NCBI RefSeq assembly: GCF_021290965.1 | Contig: NZ_JAJOYT010000006.1 | Coordinates: 1-64,000 of the forward strand | DNA from: Rheinheimera faecalis | Lineage (GTDB): Bacteria > Pseudomonadota > Gammaproteobacteria > Enterobacterales > Alteromonadaceae | DNA: 64,000 nt | Direction of reading: 5' to 3' | Part shown: one piece after another, positions 1 to 8,950 of the stretch | Layout: every line of letters starts with the position of its first letter | How positions within the stretch are numbered: position 1 is the stretch's first letter | Translations under genes and position numbers: made by a program | The notes under the pieces: model-generated | Told to the model about the DNA's origin: nothing | Databases searched by the model: none | Seen by the model: only the letters and a program-made list of their open reading frames with translations

Positions 1-2
1 AA

Positions 3-1079
3 ATGAAGAGCCTGTTACACTTCTTTTTGTGCGTATTTCTGTCGTTTTGTGCAGTGGCTGAGCCACAACCTTCGCAGCAGGACAGTAACGCCTCTTCAGG
101 TTGCGCTGTGATAACAGGAGAGAGCTTTGACACAGCAAAAGCCGAAAAGCTGTTTAATCAGTTGGAAGGGGATACAACAAAAGATTTGAGAGGGGTTGTG
201 GTCAGCCGCCATGGTTGTATTACAGCCGAGCGCTACTTTAATGGTGACGGGCCAGAGTCGCTGCGGGATATTCGTTCTGCCGCCAAAAGCATCACCGCCA
301 TATTAGTGGGCATTGCGATTGAACAGCGCCTGCTGCCGGGAGTTGACGCACCAGTTGCTAAGTTTCTGCCTACAGGTGTGCCAGCCCCACAACAACAGAT
401 CAGAATTCGCGACCTTCTTACTATGCGTTCAGGGCTTGATTCAGACGATGACGACGCCAAAAGCTTAGGCAATGAAGATAAGCTTGATGAGAGTTCCGAC
501 TGGCTGCATTTTGCATACGCAGTGCCGCTGAAATATGCGCCAGGTCAGCGATACGTCTATTCTTCGCTGAATGCCTTTCTGGCAGGATCTATGGTGGAAC
601 ATGTCTCGGACATGCCATTGCAGAGCTTCGCACAGCAGCATTTGTTCGGGCCATTGGGTATTAAAGATTTTGCCTGGCGGCGTGGTCCAAAAGGAGAAGG
701 TGTAGGGCAGGGCAATTTGAGTATCAGCGCCCGCGACATGACGAAAATAGGTTCGTTATTGCTGAACAAAGGGCGGATTGACCAGCGTCAAATTCTCACT
801 AGTACTTGGATAGCTCAAGCTCTATCGCCTCTTGTTGATATAGCAAAGTACGACCCGTACGCCGACAGCTATGGCTACATGTGGTACTCGAAGCGATACC
901 AACTCGGCGGACGCTCTATTCTCGTTCACTTTGCTTCTGGTAACGGCGGTAACAAAATTTATGTTGTGCCTCAGTATGATCTTGTAGTTGCCATTACGTC
1001 GACGGCTTACGGGCAAGGCTATGGACAGCGACGCTCTGAACAGATTTTGCTGCAACTGCTTGAGGCAACTGCAGCATGA
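3..1079 (+). CDS. Secreted beta-lactamase-fold serine hydrolase
   Basis: A 358-residue protein of the class C beta-lactamase / esterase (PF00144) group, likely periplasmic. Residues 1-19 form a signal peptide (hydrophobic core, then AVAEP). The nucleophile motif SAAK lies at Ser92-Lys95, the second motif is YSS at Tyr186, and a glycine-rich SGNGGN stretch near residue 311 stands where penicillin-binding relatives have KTG or HxG. The family includes beta-lactamases, D-aminopeptidases and carboxylesterases; the sequence does not say which, and non-classical YSS and SGNGGN motifs argue against a true beta-lactamase. The start lies two bases from the window edge, so no ribosome binding site or longer start can be judged. 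A second, lipoprotein member of the family is at 41313-42428. Confidence 0.8.
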   Translation: MKSLLHFFLCVFLSFCAVAEPQPSQQDSNASSGCAVITGESFDTAKAEKLFNQLEGDTTKDLRGVVVSRHGCITAERYFNGDGPESLRDIRSAAKSITAILVGIAIEQRLLPGVDAPVAKFLPTGVPAPQQQIRIRDLLTMRSGLDSDDDDAKSLGNEDKLDESSDWLHFAYAVPLKYAPGQRYVYSSLNAFLAGSMVEHVSDMPLQSFAQQHLFGPLGIKDFAWRRGPKGEGVGQGNLSISARDMTKIGSLLLNKGRIDQRQILTSTWIAQALSPLVDIAKYDPYADSYGYMWYSKRYQLGGRSILVHFASGNGGNKIYVVPQYDLVVAITSTAYGQGYGQRRSEQILLQLLEATAA

Positions 1080-1160
1080 TCATTTATTCGAGTCGAAGCT
1101 TCTTTTCGGTTTTTTTCAACAAGTTATTCGCCTTTTCGACGGCGTTATGGGGCTGAGTTA

Positions 1161-1706
1161 GTGGTGTCATCAAGTGGAGAAGATGAGTTGCAAAGAGCTA
1201 TCAACGAGAAAGTTAAAATTCGGGATTATGATCCTCAATGGCCATCTCTATTTGAGGCGGAGCGCCGCCGTTTGCAAAACCTTTGCGGCGATAAGCTGAT
1301 CGGAATTGAGCACGTAGGCAGTACTGCTGTTCCCGGACTATCAGCGAAGCCAATTATCGACATCATAGCTGCGGTTAATTCGCTTCAGGACGCTGACGAG
1401 CTTCTGACTGTATTATGCGTGAACAGTTACACAACATCTGTGGAGTTTAATGCTTCCCTTGTTGACAAACGCTGGCTCATGCGACAACAAAATGGTTGTC
1501 GTACTCACCATCTTCACCTTCTTCTGCGGACGAGCGAAGAGTGGTCGAAGAAAGTTCGTTTTCGCGATATCTTGCAGCAAGATCCAGCAGTGCGTCAGGC
1601 CTACGTCAGGTTAAAGTATCAATTAGCAAACGAACTTAGTTGTGATCGGGAAGCCTATACGGATGCAAAAAGCGAGTTTATTCAAGCTGTTCTGTGTGCT
1701 GGATAA
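1161..1706 (+). CDS. GrpB family (UPF0157) nucleotidyltransferase-like protein
   Basis: A 181-residue cytoplasmic protein of the GrpB/UPF0157 family. The family has a nucleotidyltransferase fold and its substrates are mostly unknown. The family signature is clear: a DYDPQWPSLFEAE stretch at residues 22-34, then EHVGSTAVPGLSAKPIID at 50-67, which carries the G-S motif of the fold, and a central HHLHLL segment. The start is GTG; an in-frame TTG at 1188 is an alternative and neither has a strong ribosome binding site. It follows the hydrolase by 81 bases and may have its own promoter. Confidence 0.85.
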   Translation: MVSSSGEDELQRAINEKVKIRDYDPQWPSLFEAERRRLQNLCGDKLIGIEHVGSTAVPGLSAKPIIDIIAAVNSLQDADELLTVLCVNSYTTSVEFNASLVDKRWLMRQQNGCRTHHLHLLLRTSEEWSKKVRFRDILQQDPAVRQAYVRLKYQLANELSCDREAYTDAKSEFIQAVLCAG

Positions 1707-1811
1707 CAATAAATTCTGGGCTACAGGTTGTGTAACACAGGTAAACGTTAATTATCCCTCGAAAACCGTATTGATGGTCTTGTAAGTTACATCTGGAAAA
1801 AGGAGTTTATT

Positions 1812-2231
1812 GTGGCTAGTTCTACAGCTGTTGCTTTAGTCGGGTTTATCTTATGGACGTTGTTTTTACTTATTGTTATGGAAGTGATGCGCACCTGGCT
1901 GGTTTTGGTGAAGAAGTTTCCGGCAAACGAGTTCAAAACAGATAATTCCAATCTCGGGCCATTTTTGCAAAGATTGGCCCGTGCTCATGCGAATTGTCTT
2001 GAGGGGTTGCCGGTTTTTGGAGGGCTATTCATCATTGCCTTGATTACGGATCAGACTTCGATCACTGATCCTTTGTGCTATTTATTTTTGGCTGCCCGAA
2101 TAGCACAATCGTTAGCACATCTTGCCTCGCTCAGTGTTATGGCCGTTAATGTTCGGTTTATGTTTTTTTCCGCTCAGCTGGCAATAGGCGTTTATTGGGC
2201 GGTGAAACTAATGTTGGTGCTTATACAGTAA
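1812..2231 (+). CDS. MAPEG family membrane protein
   Basis: A 139-residue integral membrane protein of the MAPEG superfamily (membrane-associated proteins in eicosanoid and glutathione metabolism). It has four hydrophobic helices: residues 7-24, about 66-80, 86-108 and 115-137. The diagnostic RAHANCLEGLPVF motif sits at residues 57-69. Some members are glutathione transferases or peroxidases, but bacterial ones are mostly untested. The GTG start is supported by a purine-rich AAAAAGGAG ending about 7 bases upstream. Stand-alone gene; substrate unknown. Confidence 0.85.
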   Translation: MASSTAVALVGFILWTLFLLIVMEVMRTWLVLVKKFPANEFKTDNSNLGPFLQRLARAHANCLEGLPVFGGLFIIALITDQTSITDPLCYLFLAARIAQSLAHLASLSVMAVNVRFMFFSAQLAIGVYWAVKLMLVLIQ

Positions 2232-2333
2232 AACCGGCCGCTCAGGCTATTCGCGAGCTAGCCGGGAAGCTGCTTAAAGGTGTTATTCGCTTTTATGGTA
2301 GGTTTTATACAATTGTGGATTAGGAGTTATAGA

Positions 2334-2540
2334 TTGAATCATTTTCAGAAAATTATCCTTAGCTCTGTGGCTGTATTTTTGCTTGCATCCTGTGCCGGAA
2401 TAAAAGAAACGGGCAGAGCAATAGGTCATACCACGAGAGATGTGACAAAAAAAATTGGGCATACTTCAAGGGATGCTGTGAAGGCTATTGGAAAAGAGAC
2501 AAAAGAAGTTGTAGAAGACATCAAAGATGAAGGCCAATAA
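2334..2540 (+). CDS. Small amphipathic lipoprotein
   Basis: Read from the TTG at 2334, which has AGGAG seven bases upstream, this encodes 68 residues; longer readings back to 2280 have no good ribosome binding site. Residues 1-20 are a lipoprotein signal peptide ending in the lipobox LASC, so Cys is probably lipidated. The mature part is short, charged and internally repetitive: RAIGHTTRDVTKKIGHTSRDAVKAIG contains two or three copies of an IGH-T-(S/T)RD unit, suggesting an amphipathic helix. It resembles entericidin-like and related small lipoproteins in architecture only. The function is unknown. Confidence 0.6.
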   Translation: MNHFQKIILSSVAVFLLASCAGIKETGRAIGHTTRDVTKKIGHTSRDAVKAIGKETKEVVEDIKDEGQ

Positions 2541-2557
2541 TAATTAACCTGACAAGC

Positions 2558-5001
2558 TTATTCTTTACAACTCCATTGGTAATCCCGACCTGCCACTGTT
2601 GGTACGTCCAGCAAATAACTATTGGCCAAAGAGAGTTGTGGCAGGGTTTTACTTGTGTGTTTAAGTGGCGTTTTGATCTGTGCCTGTTGGTAGAATGGGT
2701 TGGGGTTTTCGTTGTTGTCTGTGGCCTTATGTACTGTAAAAGCCGTAACTTTCGGCAATGGTGAATGGCTACGCAGGCGTAAATTACCCCCTAAGCGTGA
2801 GTGAATTTTTAATGTACAAACTTGCCCGTTTTGCCAGCTCATATCCAGTACAAAACCGCCACGCATCATCAGGCCTGTCACTGCGCCATTGGGCCATTCT
2901 TGTGGCAAAGCTGGCAGCAGATGCACAGCGCCGTCATGACTTTGCGCCAGCATTTCTGCCATGCCAGAAGTAAAGCCAAAATTGCCGTCAATCTGAAAAG
3001 GTGGATGGGCATCAAACATATTGGGATAAGTGCCGCCGCTTTCGGATATCTTGCCATCAGAATTCAGCGCAGGTTTGATTTGGTCGCGCATTAATTTAAA
3101 AGCACGATCGCCATCCAGCAGGCGGGCCCACAAATTGATTTTCCAGTTCATCGACCAGCCTGTGGACGGGTCGCCGCGCTGCTCCATCGTCACTTTGGCT
3201 GCACTGAATAATTCAGGTGAGCGCAAAGGCGATATCTGATTGCTGGGATAGAGCCCATACAAATGCGAAACATGACGGTGTTTGTCTTGTGGATCGTCCC
3301 AGTCCTGCAGCCATTCCTGCAACTGATGATATTTACCTATTTGCATAGGAGGCAAGCGGGACAGTATGTTCTGCCAGGCGGGGATCTGGTTTTTATCTTC
3401 CTCCAGAATAGTTGCGGCAGCTATGGTATTGGAAAATAAGTCAAATAACAGCTGGTTATCCATAGTCACGCCAGCGGCGATTTTAGTACCAGTTGCTGTA
3501 GGAACATTTTCCGGTGACATGGAAGGGGACACAATCAGCCATTGTTTATCCGGTGACTCAATTAAAAAATCTTCAAAAAACTGTACTGCAGCTTTCATTA
3601 CAGGGTAGACCTCAGCCAGGCGTTACTGGTGGGCCAGGAACCCCAACTGTGATCCACACCACCCGTGATACGCCAGATATCTGTGTTGTGATGTGCCATC
3701 CAGCCGTGGGCGCCGTACATGGTTTTGGCGCTTTGCTGTCCTGTGACTGCGAGCTCTTTGATCATCTGGATAAAAGGTTGATGGAGCTCCGTCAGTTGTG
3801 TGACTTCCGCTGGCCAGTAGTTCATTTCTGCATTGATATTTAAGGTGTATTTGCTGTCCCATGGTGGGTCTTGTCTATGATTCCATAAGCCTTGCAAATT
3901 GGCGGGTTGACCACCGGGTTGTGAGGAGGAAATCAATAAATAGCGGCCAAACTGAAAATACAGACTGGCAAGTTCCGGGTCGTGCCGCTCTGTAAATAAA
4001 CGGATACGCCGATCTGTGGGTTCGGCACTAAATTCACCTTTGCCTAAATTTAATGTCACCCGGTCAAAATAGTTTTTATAGAAGTTGCTGTGGGCTGTTT
4101 TACGGGCTTCATACTGGTGTTGCTGGAACTGCTGTTGTGCCTTCGCCAGATACTGCTGAGCACTTGATAGCGCATCACCGCTGATATCTTTGTAGTTTAT
4201 AAAATTGGTCGCCATGGACACCAATAGCACCACCGAATCGGCGTTTTCCACCTGGATCTGATGATCCTTTTGGCTTAGGCTGCCACCACTGTTTTGCACC
4301 TGCAGCAGCGACGCCAGTTGCACTTGCCCTTTGATACCTTCGTGATCAGCGGATTGCAGCTGCATCAGCACTGTGCTGGCGTTTTGCTTTGAAAAAGCCG
4401 CCTTGGCCGGATGTGACAAATAGGCTTTAAAGCTGAGCTTACCAGGTTTGCTGGCGGTTAATTTCACCACCAGCACCTGATCAACTAATGAAGTGAATAC
4501 TTCACGGCTATAGATCACCTCTCCAACCTGATAACGGGTGCTGGCCACTGCATTGGCTATATCCAGGTCACGATAATAATTGCGATAGTAGGTATGAACC
4601 GGAAACTCCAGCTGCAAGTTGCCGGCGCTTTGATAAGGCATGCCTTGTGGGCCTTGGCTGGTAATGCTTTTAGCTGCCAGAGCTTCGGAGGCGGTATAGT
4701 CGCCACTGGCTATTAAGCTGCGGATCTTGGGCAATGATGATAGCGCCGCTGTATTGAGATTGTTATGGGGGCCACCAGCCCAAAAGGTGTTTTCATTTAA
4801 CTGGATAATTTCGTCTGACGGCTTGCCATACACCATAGCGCCTAAACGGCCATTGCCTAAAGGCAAAGCTTCTTCCCATAAAGTGGCTGGTTGCTGATAC
4901 CAAAGTTTTGAATCAGTGGCAGCTGGAACAGCGGAAGTGGCGAAAGCGCTGAATAAGCTCAATAAGCAAAGTAAAGAAAATTGCACAGTTTTTGTCATCA
5001 C
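2558..5001 (-). pseudogene. Broken GH95 alpha-L-fucosidase gene
   Basis: Two adjacent minus-strand reading frames together make one GH95 (fucosidase AfcA-type) enzyme. The 5' part (5001-3598, 467 residues) has a signal peptide, the N-terminal beta-sandwich (WYQQPATLWEEALPLGNGR) and the catalytic-domain motif NINAEMNYWPAE, then ends at a stop after NAWLRSTL. The 3' part (2558 to about 3612) is in another frame and resumes with EVYPVMKAAVQFF and SPSMSPEN, then FQIDGNFG and the C-terminal sandwich. In intact relatives roughly 18 residues (the region with HLWEHY and TGD) lie between NAWL and YPVMK; here they are absent. A net deletion of 3n+1 bases at 3611-3617 therefore removed part of the catalytic barrel and shifted the frame. 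The product is very likely inactive. No fucose-use genes surround it. Confidence 0.85.
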
Positions 5002-5242
5002 CGCATGGCACCCTGAAAGTGAATGTGTTGCAGCCAGGTTCTGATAGTCAGGTTTAACCTTCTGATTTTGATATGTATATAGTTTTTATCGTTAATTTAG
5101 TTAAGATTTTTTGTCGCTCTGACCAAGTGTATGCTGCTCTCGCACTCCACAGACCGACAGTCGTTTCTGCCATTCTGTGCCTGCTGCTCTTTGTGCTAAA
5201 ATGTCGGCGTTTTTTAGCTGAGCGTCTTAATCAGGAGTTGTT

Positions 5243-6703
5243 GTGTCAGCATTATCATCCTTATACCCACAGCCGTTATGGCAATGGTTTGGTCAAATTT
5301 GTGCCATTCCACATCCTTCTAAACACGAGCAAGCCTTAAGCCAGCATATTCAGCACTGGGCGCGTGACAAAGGTTTAGCTGTCATTGAAGACAAAGTGGG
5401 TAACCTGATCATTAAAAAGCCGGCAACCCCAGGTTTTGAAAACCGTAAAATAGTGGTGATTCAGGCGCATTTGGATATGGTGCCGCAGAAAAATGCTGAC
5501 AAAATCCATGACTTCACAACAGATCCTATTGATGCTTATGTCGATGGTGATTGGGTAAAAGCCCGCGGCACAACACTTGGCGCCGACAACGGCATAGGTA
5601 TGGCGTCGGCTTTGGCTATTTTAGGCAGTGATGATATTCAGCATGGCCCGTTAGAAGTACTGCTGACTGTTGATGAAGAAGCCGGGATGACAGGTGCCTT
5701 TGGTGTGGAACCAGGTATGCTGGACGCAGAGATACTGATCAATACCGACTCTGAGCAGGAAGGCGAAATTTACATGGGCTGCGCCGGTGGTGTGGATGCT
5801 GAATTTACTGTGCCTGCACAATGGCAGAACACAGCTTCTGGCGTCATAGCTTTTGATTTAAGTTTAACAGGCTTAAAAGGCGGTCACTCAGGTGTGAATA
5901 TTCACCTGGGACGTGGCAATGCCAATAAACTGCTGGCGCGTTTTTTAGCTGATCATGCAACAGCACTGGAATTAACTATCGCCAGCTTTAGCGGCGGTTC
6001 TTTACGTAACGCCATACCTCGTGAAGCCACTGTAAGCTTGACGGTTCCTGCGGCAAAACTGACGCAGTTACAACAGGCTGTGGCAGAGTTTGAAGCCTTG
6101 TTGCAGTTTGAATTAGCTGCGGTTGAACCTGCATTAAAACTGGGTCTGGCCGAAGTTGTGACTCCGGGACAAGTGTTAACGGCTGCTACACAACACACTC
6201 TGATCCACTTACTTAATCTATGCCCTAACGGCGTGATGCGGATGAGTGATGAAGTAGAAGGTGTAACCGAAACTTCACTCAACATGGGTGTGATCAGCAC
6301 TAAAGAGCACAGCATTCAGGTGCTTTGCTTAATCCGCTCTTTAATAGACAGCGGCCGTCAGCAGGTCGAAAGCATGTTAAGTTCACTGGCACAGCTGTCA
6401 GGCGCTGCGGTGAAATTCAGCGGTGCTTACCCTGGTTGGAAACCTAACCCGGATTCACCAGTGATGGCGATAGTGCGCGATACCTATCAGGATATTTACC
6501 ACAAAGAGCCAGTGATTATGGTGATCCATGCCGGTTTAGAATGTGGTTTATTTAAAAAACCTTATCCGGATATGGATATGGTATCGATAGGCCCAACTAT
6601 TCGTTTCCCACATGGACCGGATGAAATGGTGAATATCACTACTGTTGGTCAGTACTGGGAATTATTGCTGGCAGTACTTCAGCGTATCCCTCAGCGCTCT
6701 TAA
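5243..6703 (+). CDS. pepD: Aminoacyl-histidine dipeptidase (peptidase D, M20)
   Basis: A 486-residue cytosolic metallo-dipeptidase that cleaves Xaa-His and many other dipeptides. The M20 di-zinc ligand set is visible: His76 and Asp78 in QAHLDMV, Asp115 in GADNGIG, Glu145-Glu146 in VDEEAG, Asp169 in NTDSEQ, and the C-terminal His in IRFPHGPDE. Between them lies the lid (dimerisation) domain from about residue 185 to 385. Length matches E. coli PepD (485). The start is GTG with AGGAG five bases upstream. The gene is single and ends at the terminator at 6735-6760. Confidence 0.93.
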   Translation: MSALSSLYPQPLWQWFGQICAIPHPSKHEQALSQHIQHWARDKGLAVIEDKVGNLIIKKPATPGFENRKIVVIQAHLDMVPQKNADKIHDFTTDPIDAYVDGDWVKARGTTLGADNGIGMASALAILGSDDIQHGPLEVLLTVDEEAGMTGAFGVEPGMLDAEILINTDSEQEGEIYMGCAGGVDAEFTVPAQWQNTASGVIAFDLSLTGLKGGHSGVNIHLGRGNANKLLARFLADHATALELTIASFSGGSLRNAIPREATVSLTVPAAKLTQLQQAVAEFEALLQFELAAVEPALKLGLAEVVTPGQVLTAATQHTLIHLLNLCPNGVMRMSDEVEGVTETSLNMGVISTKEHSIQVLCLIRSLIDSGRQQVESMLSSLAQLSGAAVKFSGAYPGWKPNPDSPVMAIVRDTYQDIYHKEPVIMVIHAGLECGLFKKPYPDMDMVSIGPTIRFPHGPDEMVNITTVGQYWELLLAVLQRIPQRS

Positions 6704-6734
6704 CTTAAAACGCGCTTAGTCACACCGCTATACC

Positions 6735-6760
6735 AGAGCCCCGATATCGGGGCTTTTTTG
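6735..6760 (+). terminator. Rho-independent terminator of pepD
   Basis: A perfect inverted repeat AGCCCCGATATCGGGGCT (6737-6754) runs straight into TTTTTT, 33 bases after the pepD stop. Confidence 0.9.
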
Positions 6761-6967
6761 TGCCCTAAATCCTCATCTTTCTTATTAGAAACTGCCATTT
6801 TTTCGCAAGATGAGATGTTTGTAGATCGGAGCTAAAGAGTTTCATGCAGCTATACCTTGGGGATGTAGCAGGAGCCGGTTGAATCCTTGTTTAATAAAGG
6901 AAAAAGTCATAGATTAGCTGGGAACTAGTTGTTGGCAACGCGTTTATTCTGTCAAAGGGCTGTACTT

Positions 6968-7255
6968 ATGAATCCGGATAAAGTGATCCGCGAAAAGACA
7001 ATAAAGCTGACTGACCTGCCAAATATTGGCAAGGCAGGAGCTGCGGATCTGGTTTTACTTGGTATCCACAAGCCAGATGATCTCAAAGGCCGTGATCCCT
7101 ATCAAATGTACCAGCAGCTTTGTCAGATAACGGCGCAAAAGCATGACCCTTGCGTCATAGATGTATTTATCTCTGTGACCCACTTTATAGAAGGGGATAT
7201 GCCAAAACCATGGTGGGCTTACACCACAGAGCGCAAAAACAGGCTGGGTGAGTAG
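6968..7255 (+). CDS. Cdd1-like helix-hairpin-helix protein
   Basis: A 95-residue protein matching the small 'pathogenicity locus' Cdd1 family (PF11731). It shows the helix-hairpin-helix signature LPNIGKAGAADLVLLGI, then GRDPYQMYQQLC and the hallmark HDPCVIDVF. Helix-hairpin-helix proteins usually bind DNA non-specifically; the role of this family is not established, though some members were named after mitomycin resistance. I chose ATG 6968 because AAGGG lies eight bases upstream; the frame is open to a TTG at 6929. It is followed by a gene-poor stretch. Confidence 0.8.
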   Translation: MNPDKVIREKTIKLTDLPNIGKAGAADLVLLGIHKPDDLKGRDPYQMYQQLCQITAQKHDPCVIDVFISVTHFIEGDMPKPWWAYTTERKNRLGE

Positions 7256-7486
7256 TGCAGCTAGTGCTTGCTCCTGGCTTTTTTGACGCATAAAAGCGAG
7301 TCTGTTTATCTCCCCCCTAAAAATCGCTTACTTTGCACTAACTATGGTTTAGAACTAAGACTGCACCTCAAGTGTTTCAGCGCTGCTTTGCCGGGTGGTA
7401 AAGCCCAACACTTTACATTGGCTTACCCGACCTATAGTTTAGAACCATAAGACAGCCAGTCAGCGCTGCCTATCAGGGAATACAAC
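7256..7486. other. Gene-free stretch with repeats and a hairpin
   Basis: No credible gene is visible in these 231 bases. An open frame of 60 codons at 7268-7450 lacks a ribosome binding site and any recognisable domain. The stretch holds the diverged direct repeat and the hairpin listed next. Confidence 0.5.
7342..7469. repeat. Diverged direct repeat flanking a bulged hairpin
   Basis: Copy A (7342-7385) begins CTATGGTTTAGAACTAAGAC and ends TCAGCGCTGC. Copy B (7432-7469) begins CTATAGTTTAGAACCATAAG, continues AC, and also ends TCAGCGCTGC. Each copy opens with a near-palindrome around GTTTAGAAC. Between them, CGGGT (7393-7397) and AAGCC pair with GGCTT and ACCCG (7420-7429) around a loop CAACACTTTACATT. 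This could be a small RNA, a miniature mobile element remnant, or a chance duplication; no terminal feature decides it. Confidence 0.4.
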
Positions 7487-7606
7487 GTGAGTTTGCAAGT
7501 GTTTGATTTTGAAATTTGTTTATCTAAAACCGAAACTATTCTGAGTGCTTTAGCCGTAGTAGAAAACCAGAGTGAATGGAAACGAAAAGGAGCTTGGTTG
7601 TGTTAA
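7487..7606 (+). CDS. Possible 39-residue small protein
   Basis: A GTG at 7487 with AGGGA seven bases upstream opens a 39-codon frame beginning MSLQVFDFEICLSK and ending WKRKGAWLC. Its stop at 7604-7606 overlaps the preferred GTG start of the next gene (7600), the arrangement of translationally coupled genes. There is no signal peptide or membrane helix, and I recognise no homologue. It may equally be a remnant or chance frame. Confidence 0.3.
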   Translation: MSLQVFDFEICLSKTETILSALAVVENQSEWKRKGAWLC

Positions 7607-8898
7607 CTGAACGTTTTAGGTTTCTCTTGAACAGGTTTCGTGATCGGCTTTGGGTAAAACCTTTGGCAGTTTGCTTGCTCTCTATAGCAGTCGCCTTTGT
7701 CGCAAAATTTGCCGATGGCACTGGTATGGCAAAATTTACACCGCAGATATCGCTCGATTCGATAGAAGCACTACTCTCTATTATGGCGTCCAGTATGCTG
7801 GTGATCGCCACTTTTTCTGTGTCCTCTATGGTGTCTGCTTATGCGTCTGCTGCTAACACTGCCACTCCGCGTTCATTCATTTTGGTGGTTTCTGACGATG
7901 CATCTCAAAATGCACTGTCCACTTTTGTTGGGGCGTTTATCTTCAGTATCGTAGCCATCACAGCGGTTAAGAATGAGTATTTTGAGAAAGCAGGGCTTTT
8001 TATTCTCTTTGTTTTGACTGTATTTATATTTGGTTTGGTGGTGGTGACCTTTGTGCGCTGGGTTGATCGTATTGCGCGCCTTGGGCGCATGGGCACAACA
8101 ATTGAAAAAGTTGAACATGCCACAGCTGCTGCTTTGAGACGGCGATTGAATGCACCGAATCTTTGTGGGGTTCCTGTGCGTTCGAACCTTGAAGGCCTGG
8201 CGGTATACGCTGCGAATGTAGGATATGTCCAATACATAGATATGGCCGCACTTCAGATATGGGCAGAACAGAGTAAAGTGCGGGTGGTGGTGGCTGCTTT
8301 GCCTGGTTCTTTCGCTGCGCCCAACAACATATTAGCTTATGTGATAGCGGATTCGGCTGAGCGAACCGATATTGACTCTACTGCTGTCGCTTTAGCTTTT
8401 CAGATAGGTGGAGCTCGTCTTTTTGACGATGATCCGCGTTTTGGTTTGGTGGTGTTGTCGGAAATAGCGGGGCGCGCTTTATCGCCCGCAGTTAACGACC
8501 CTGGCACTGCTATTTGCGTTGTTGGAACACTGGTACGGCTTTTTACGCTATGGAGCGAACCTGAGCCGGTTGGTGGAAAACAGGCTCCTAAATATGATCG
8601 CGTCGAAGTACCAGAGCTCTCAGCGCGGGATATGTTCGATGATGCCTTTACGGCAATTGCCAGAGATGGGGCCGGAGTTGTTGAGGTTGCGGTGAGGTTA
8701 CAAAAAGCGCTTGGCGCACTGGCAGCAAGTGGCAATGCGGATTTACGGGAAGCTGCTGAGTACCATAGTCGTTTAGCGTTTAAGCGCTCACAAAATGCGC
8801 TGAGTATATCCGAAGACTTAGAGGCTGTTGCAAAGGCTGGCAATTTCAAAACTAAGCACGCTGAATCAGTTAGTTCTTCAGATGGAAAACAACAATAA
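7600..8898 (+). CDS. DUF2254 family membrane protein
   Basis: A predicted inner-membrane protein of the DUF2254 family, 432 residues from GTG 7600. That start is preferred over the ATG at 7576 because AAAGGAG ends seven bases before it. The N-terminal third has four membrane helices (WVKPLAVCLLSIAVAFVAKF; ALLSIMASSMLVIATFSVSSMV; a third with ALSTFVGAFIFSIVAITAV; a fourth with FILFVLTVFIFGLVVVTFV). A conserved cytoplasmic part follows, with the family's SPAVNDPGTA motif. The function is unknown. A palindrome follows the stop by two bases. Confidence 0.85.
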   Translation: MLTERFRFLLNRFRDRLWVKPLAVCLLSIAVAFVAKFADGTGMAKFTPQISLDSIEALLSIMASSMLVIATFSVSSMVSAYASAANTATPRSFILVVSDDASQNALSTFVGAFIFSIVAITAVKNEYFEKAGLFILFVLTVFIFGLVVVTFVRWVDRIARLGRMGTTIEKVEHATAAALRRRLNAPNLCGVPVRSNLEGLAVYAANVGYVQYIDMAALQIWAEQSKVRVVVAALPGSFAAPNNILAYVIADSAERTDIDSTAVALAFQIGGARLFDDDPRFGLVVLSEIAGRALSPAVNDPGTAICVVGTLVRLFTLWSEPEPVGGKQAPKYDRVEVPELSARDMFDDAFTAIARDGAGVVEVAVRLQKALGALAASGNADLREAAEYHSRLAFKRSQNALSISEDLEAVAKAGNFKTKHAESVSSSDGKQQ

Positions 8899-8900
8899 CG

Positions 8901-8919
8901 TGCACTGAAATTCAGTGCA
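8901..8919. other. Perfect 19-base inverted repeat
   Basis: TGCACTGAA-A-TTCAGTGCA lies directly after the DUF2254 stop and 31 bases before the dioxygenase start. Only TTT follows, so it is a weak terminator at best; an operator for the next gene is equally possible. Confidence 0.5.
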
Positions 8920-8950
8920 TTTCGCAACTGTGCTGAGCATTGATCTGCCT

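Noticed and set aside
3-1079. A beta-lactamase resistance gene.
   Set aside because: The second and third active-site motifs are non-classical, so an esterase or peptidase role is at least as likely; the same holds for 41313-42428.
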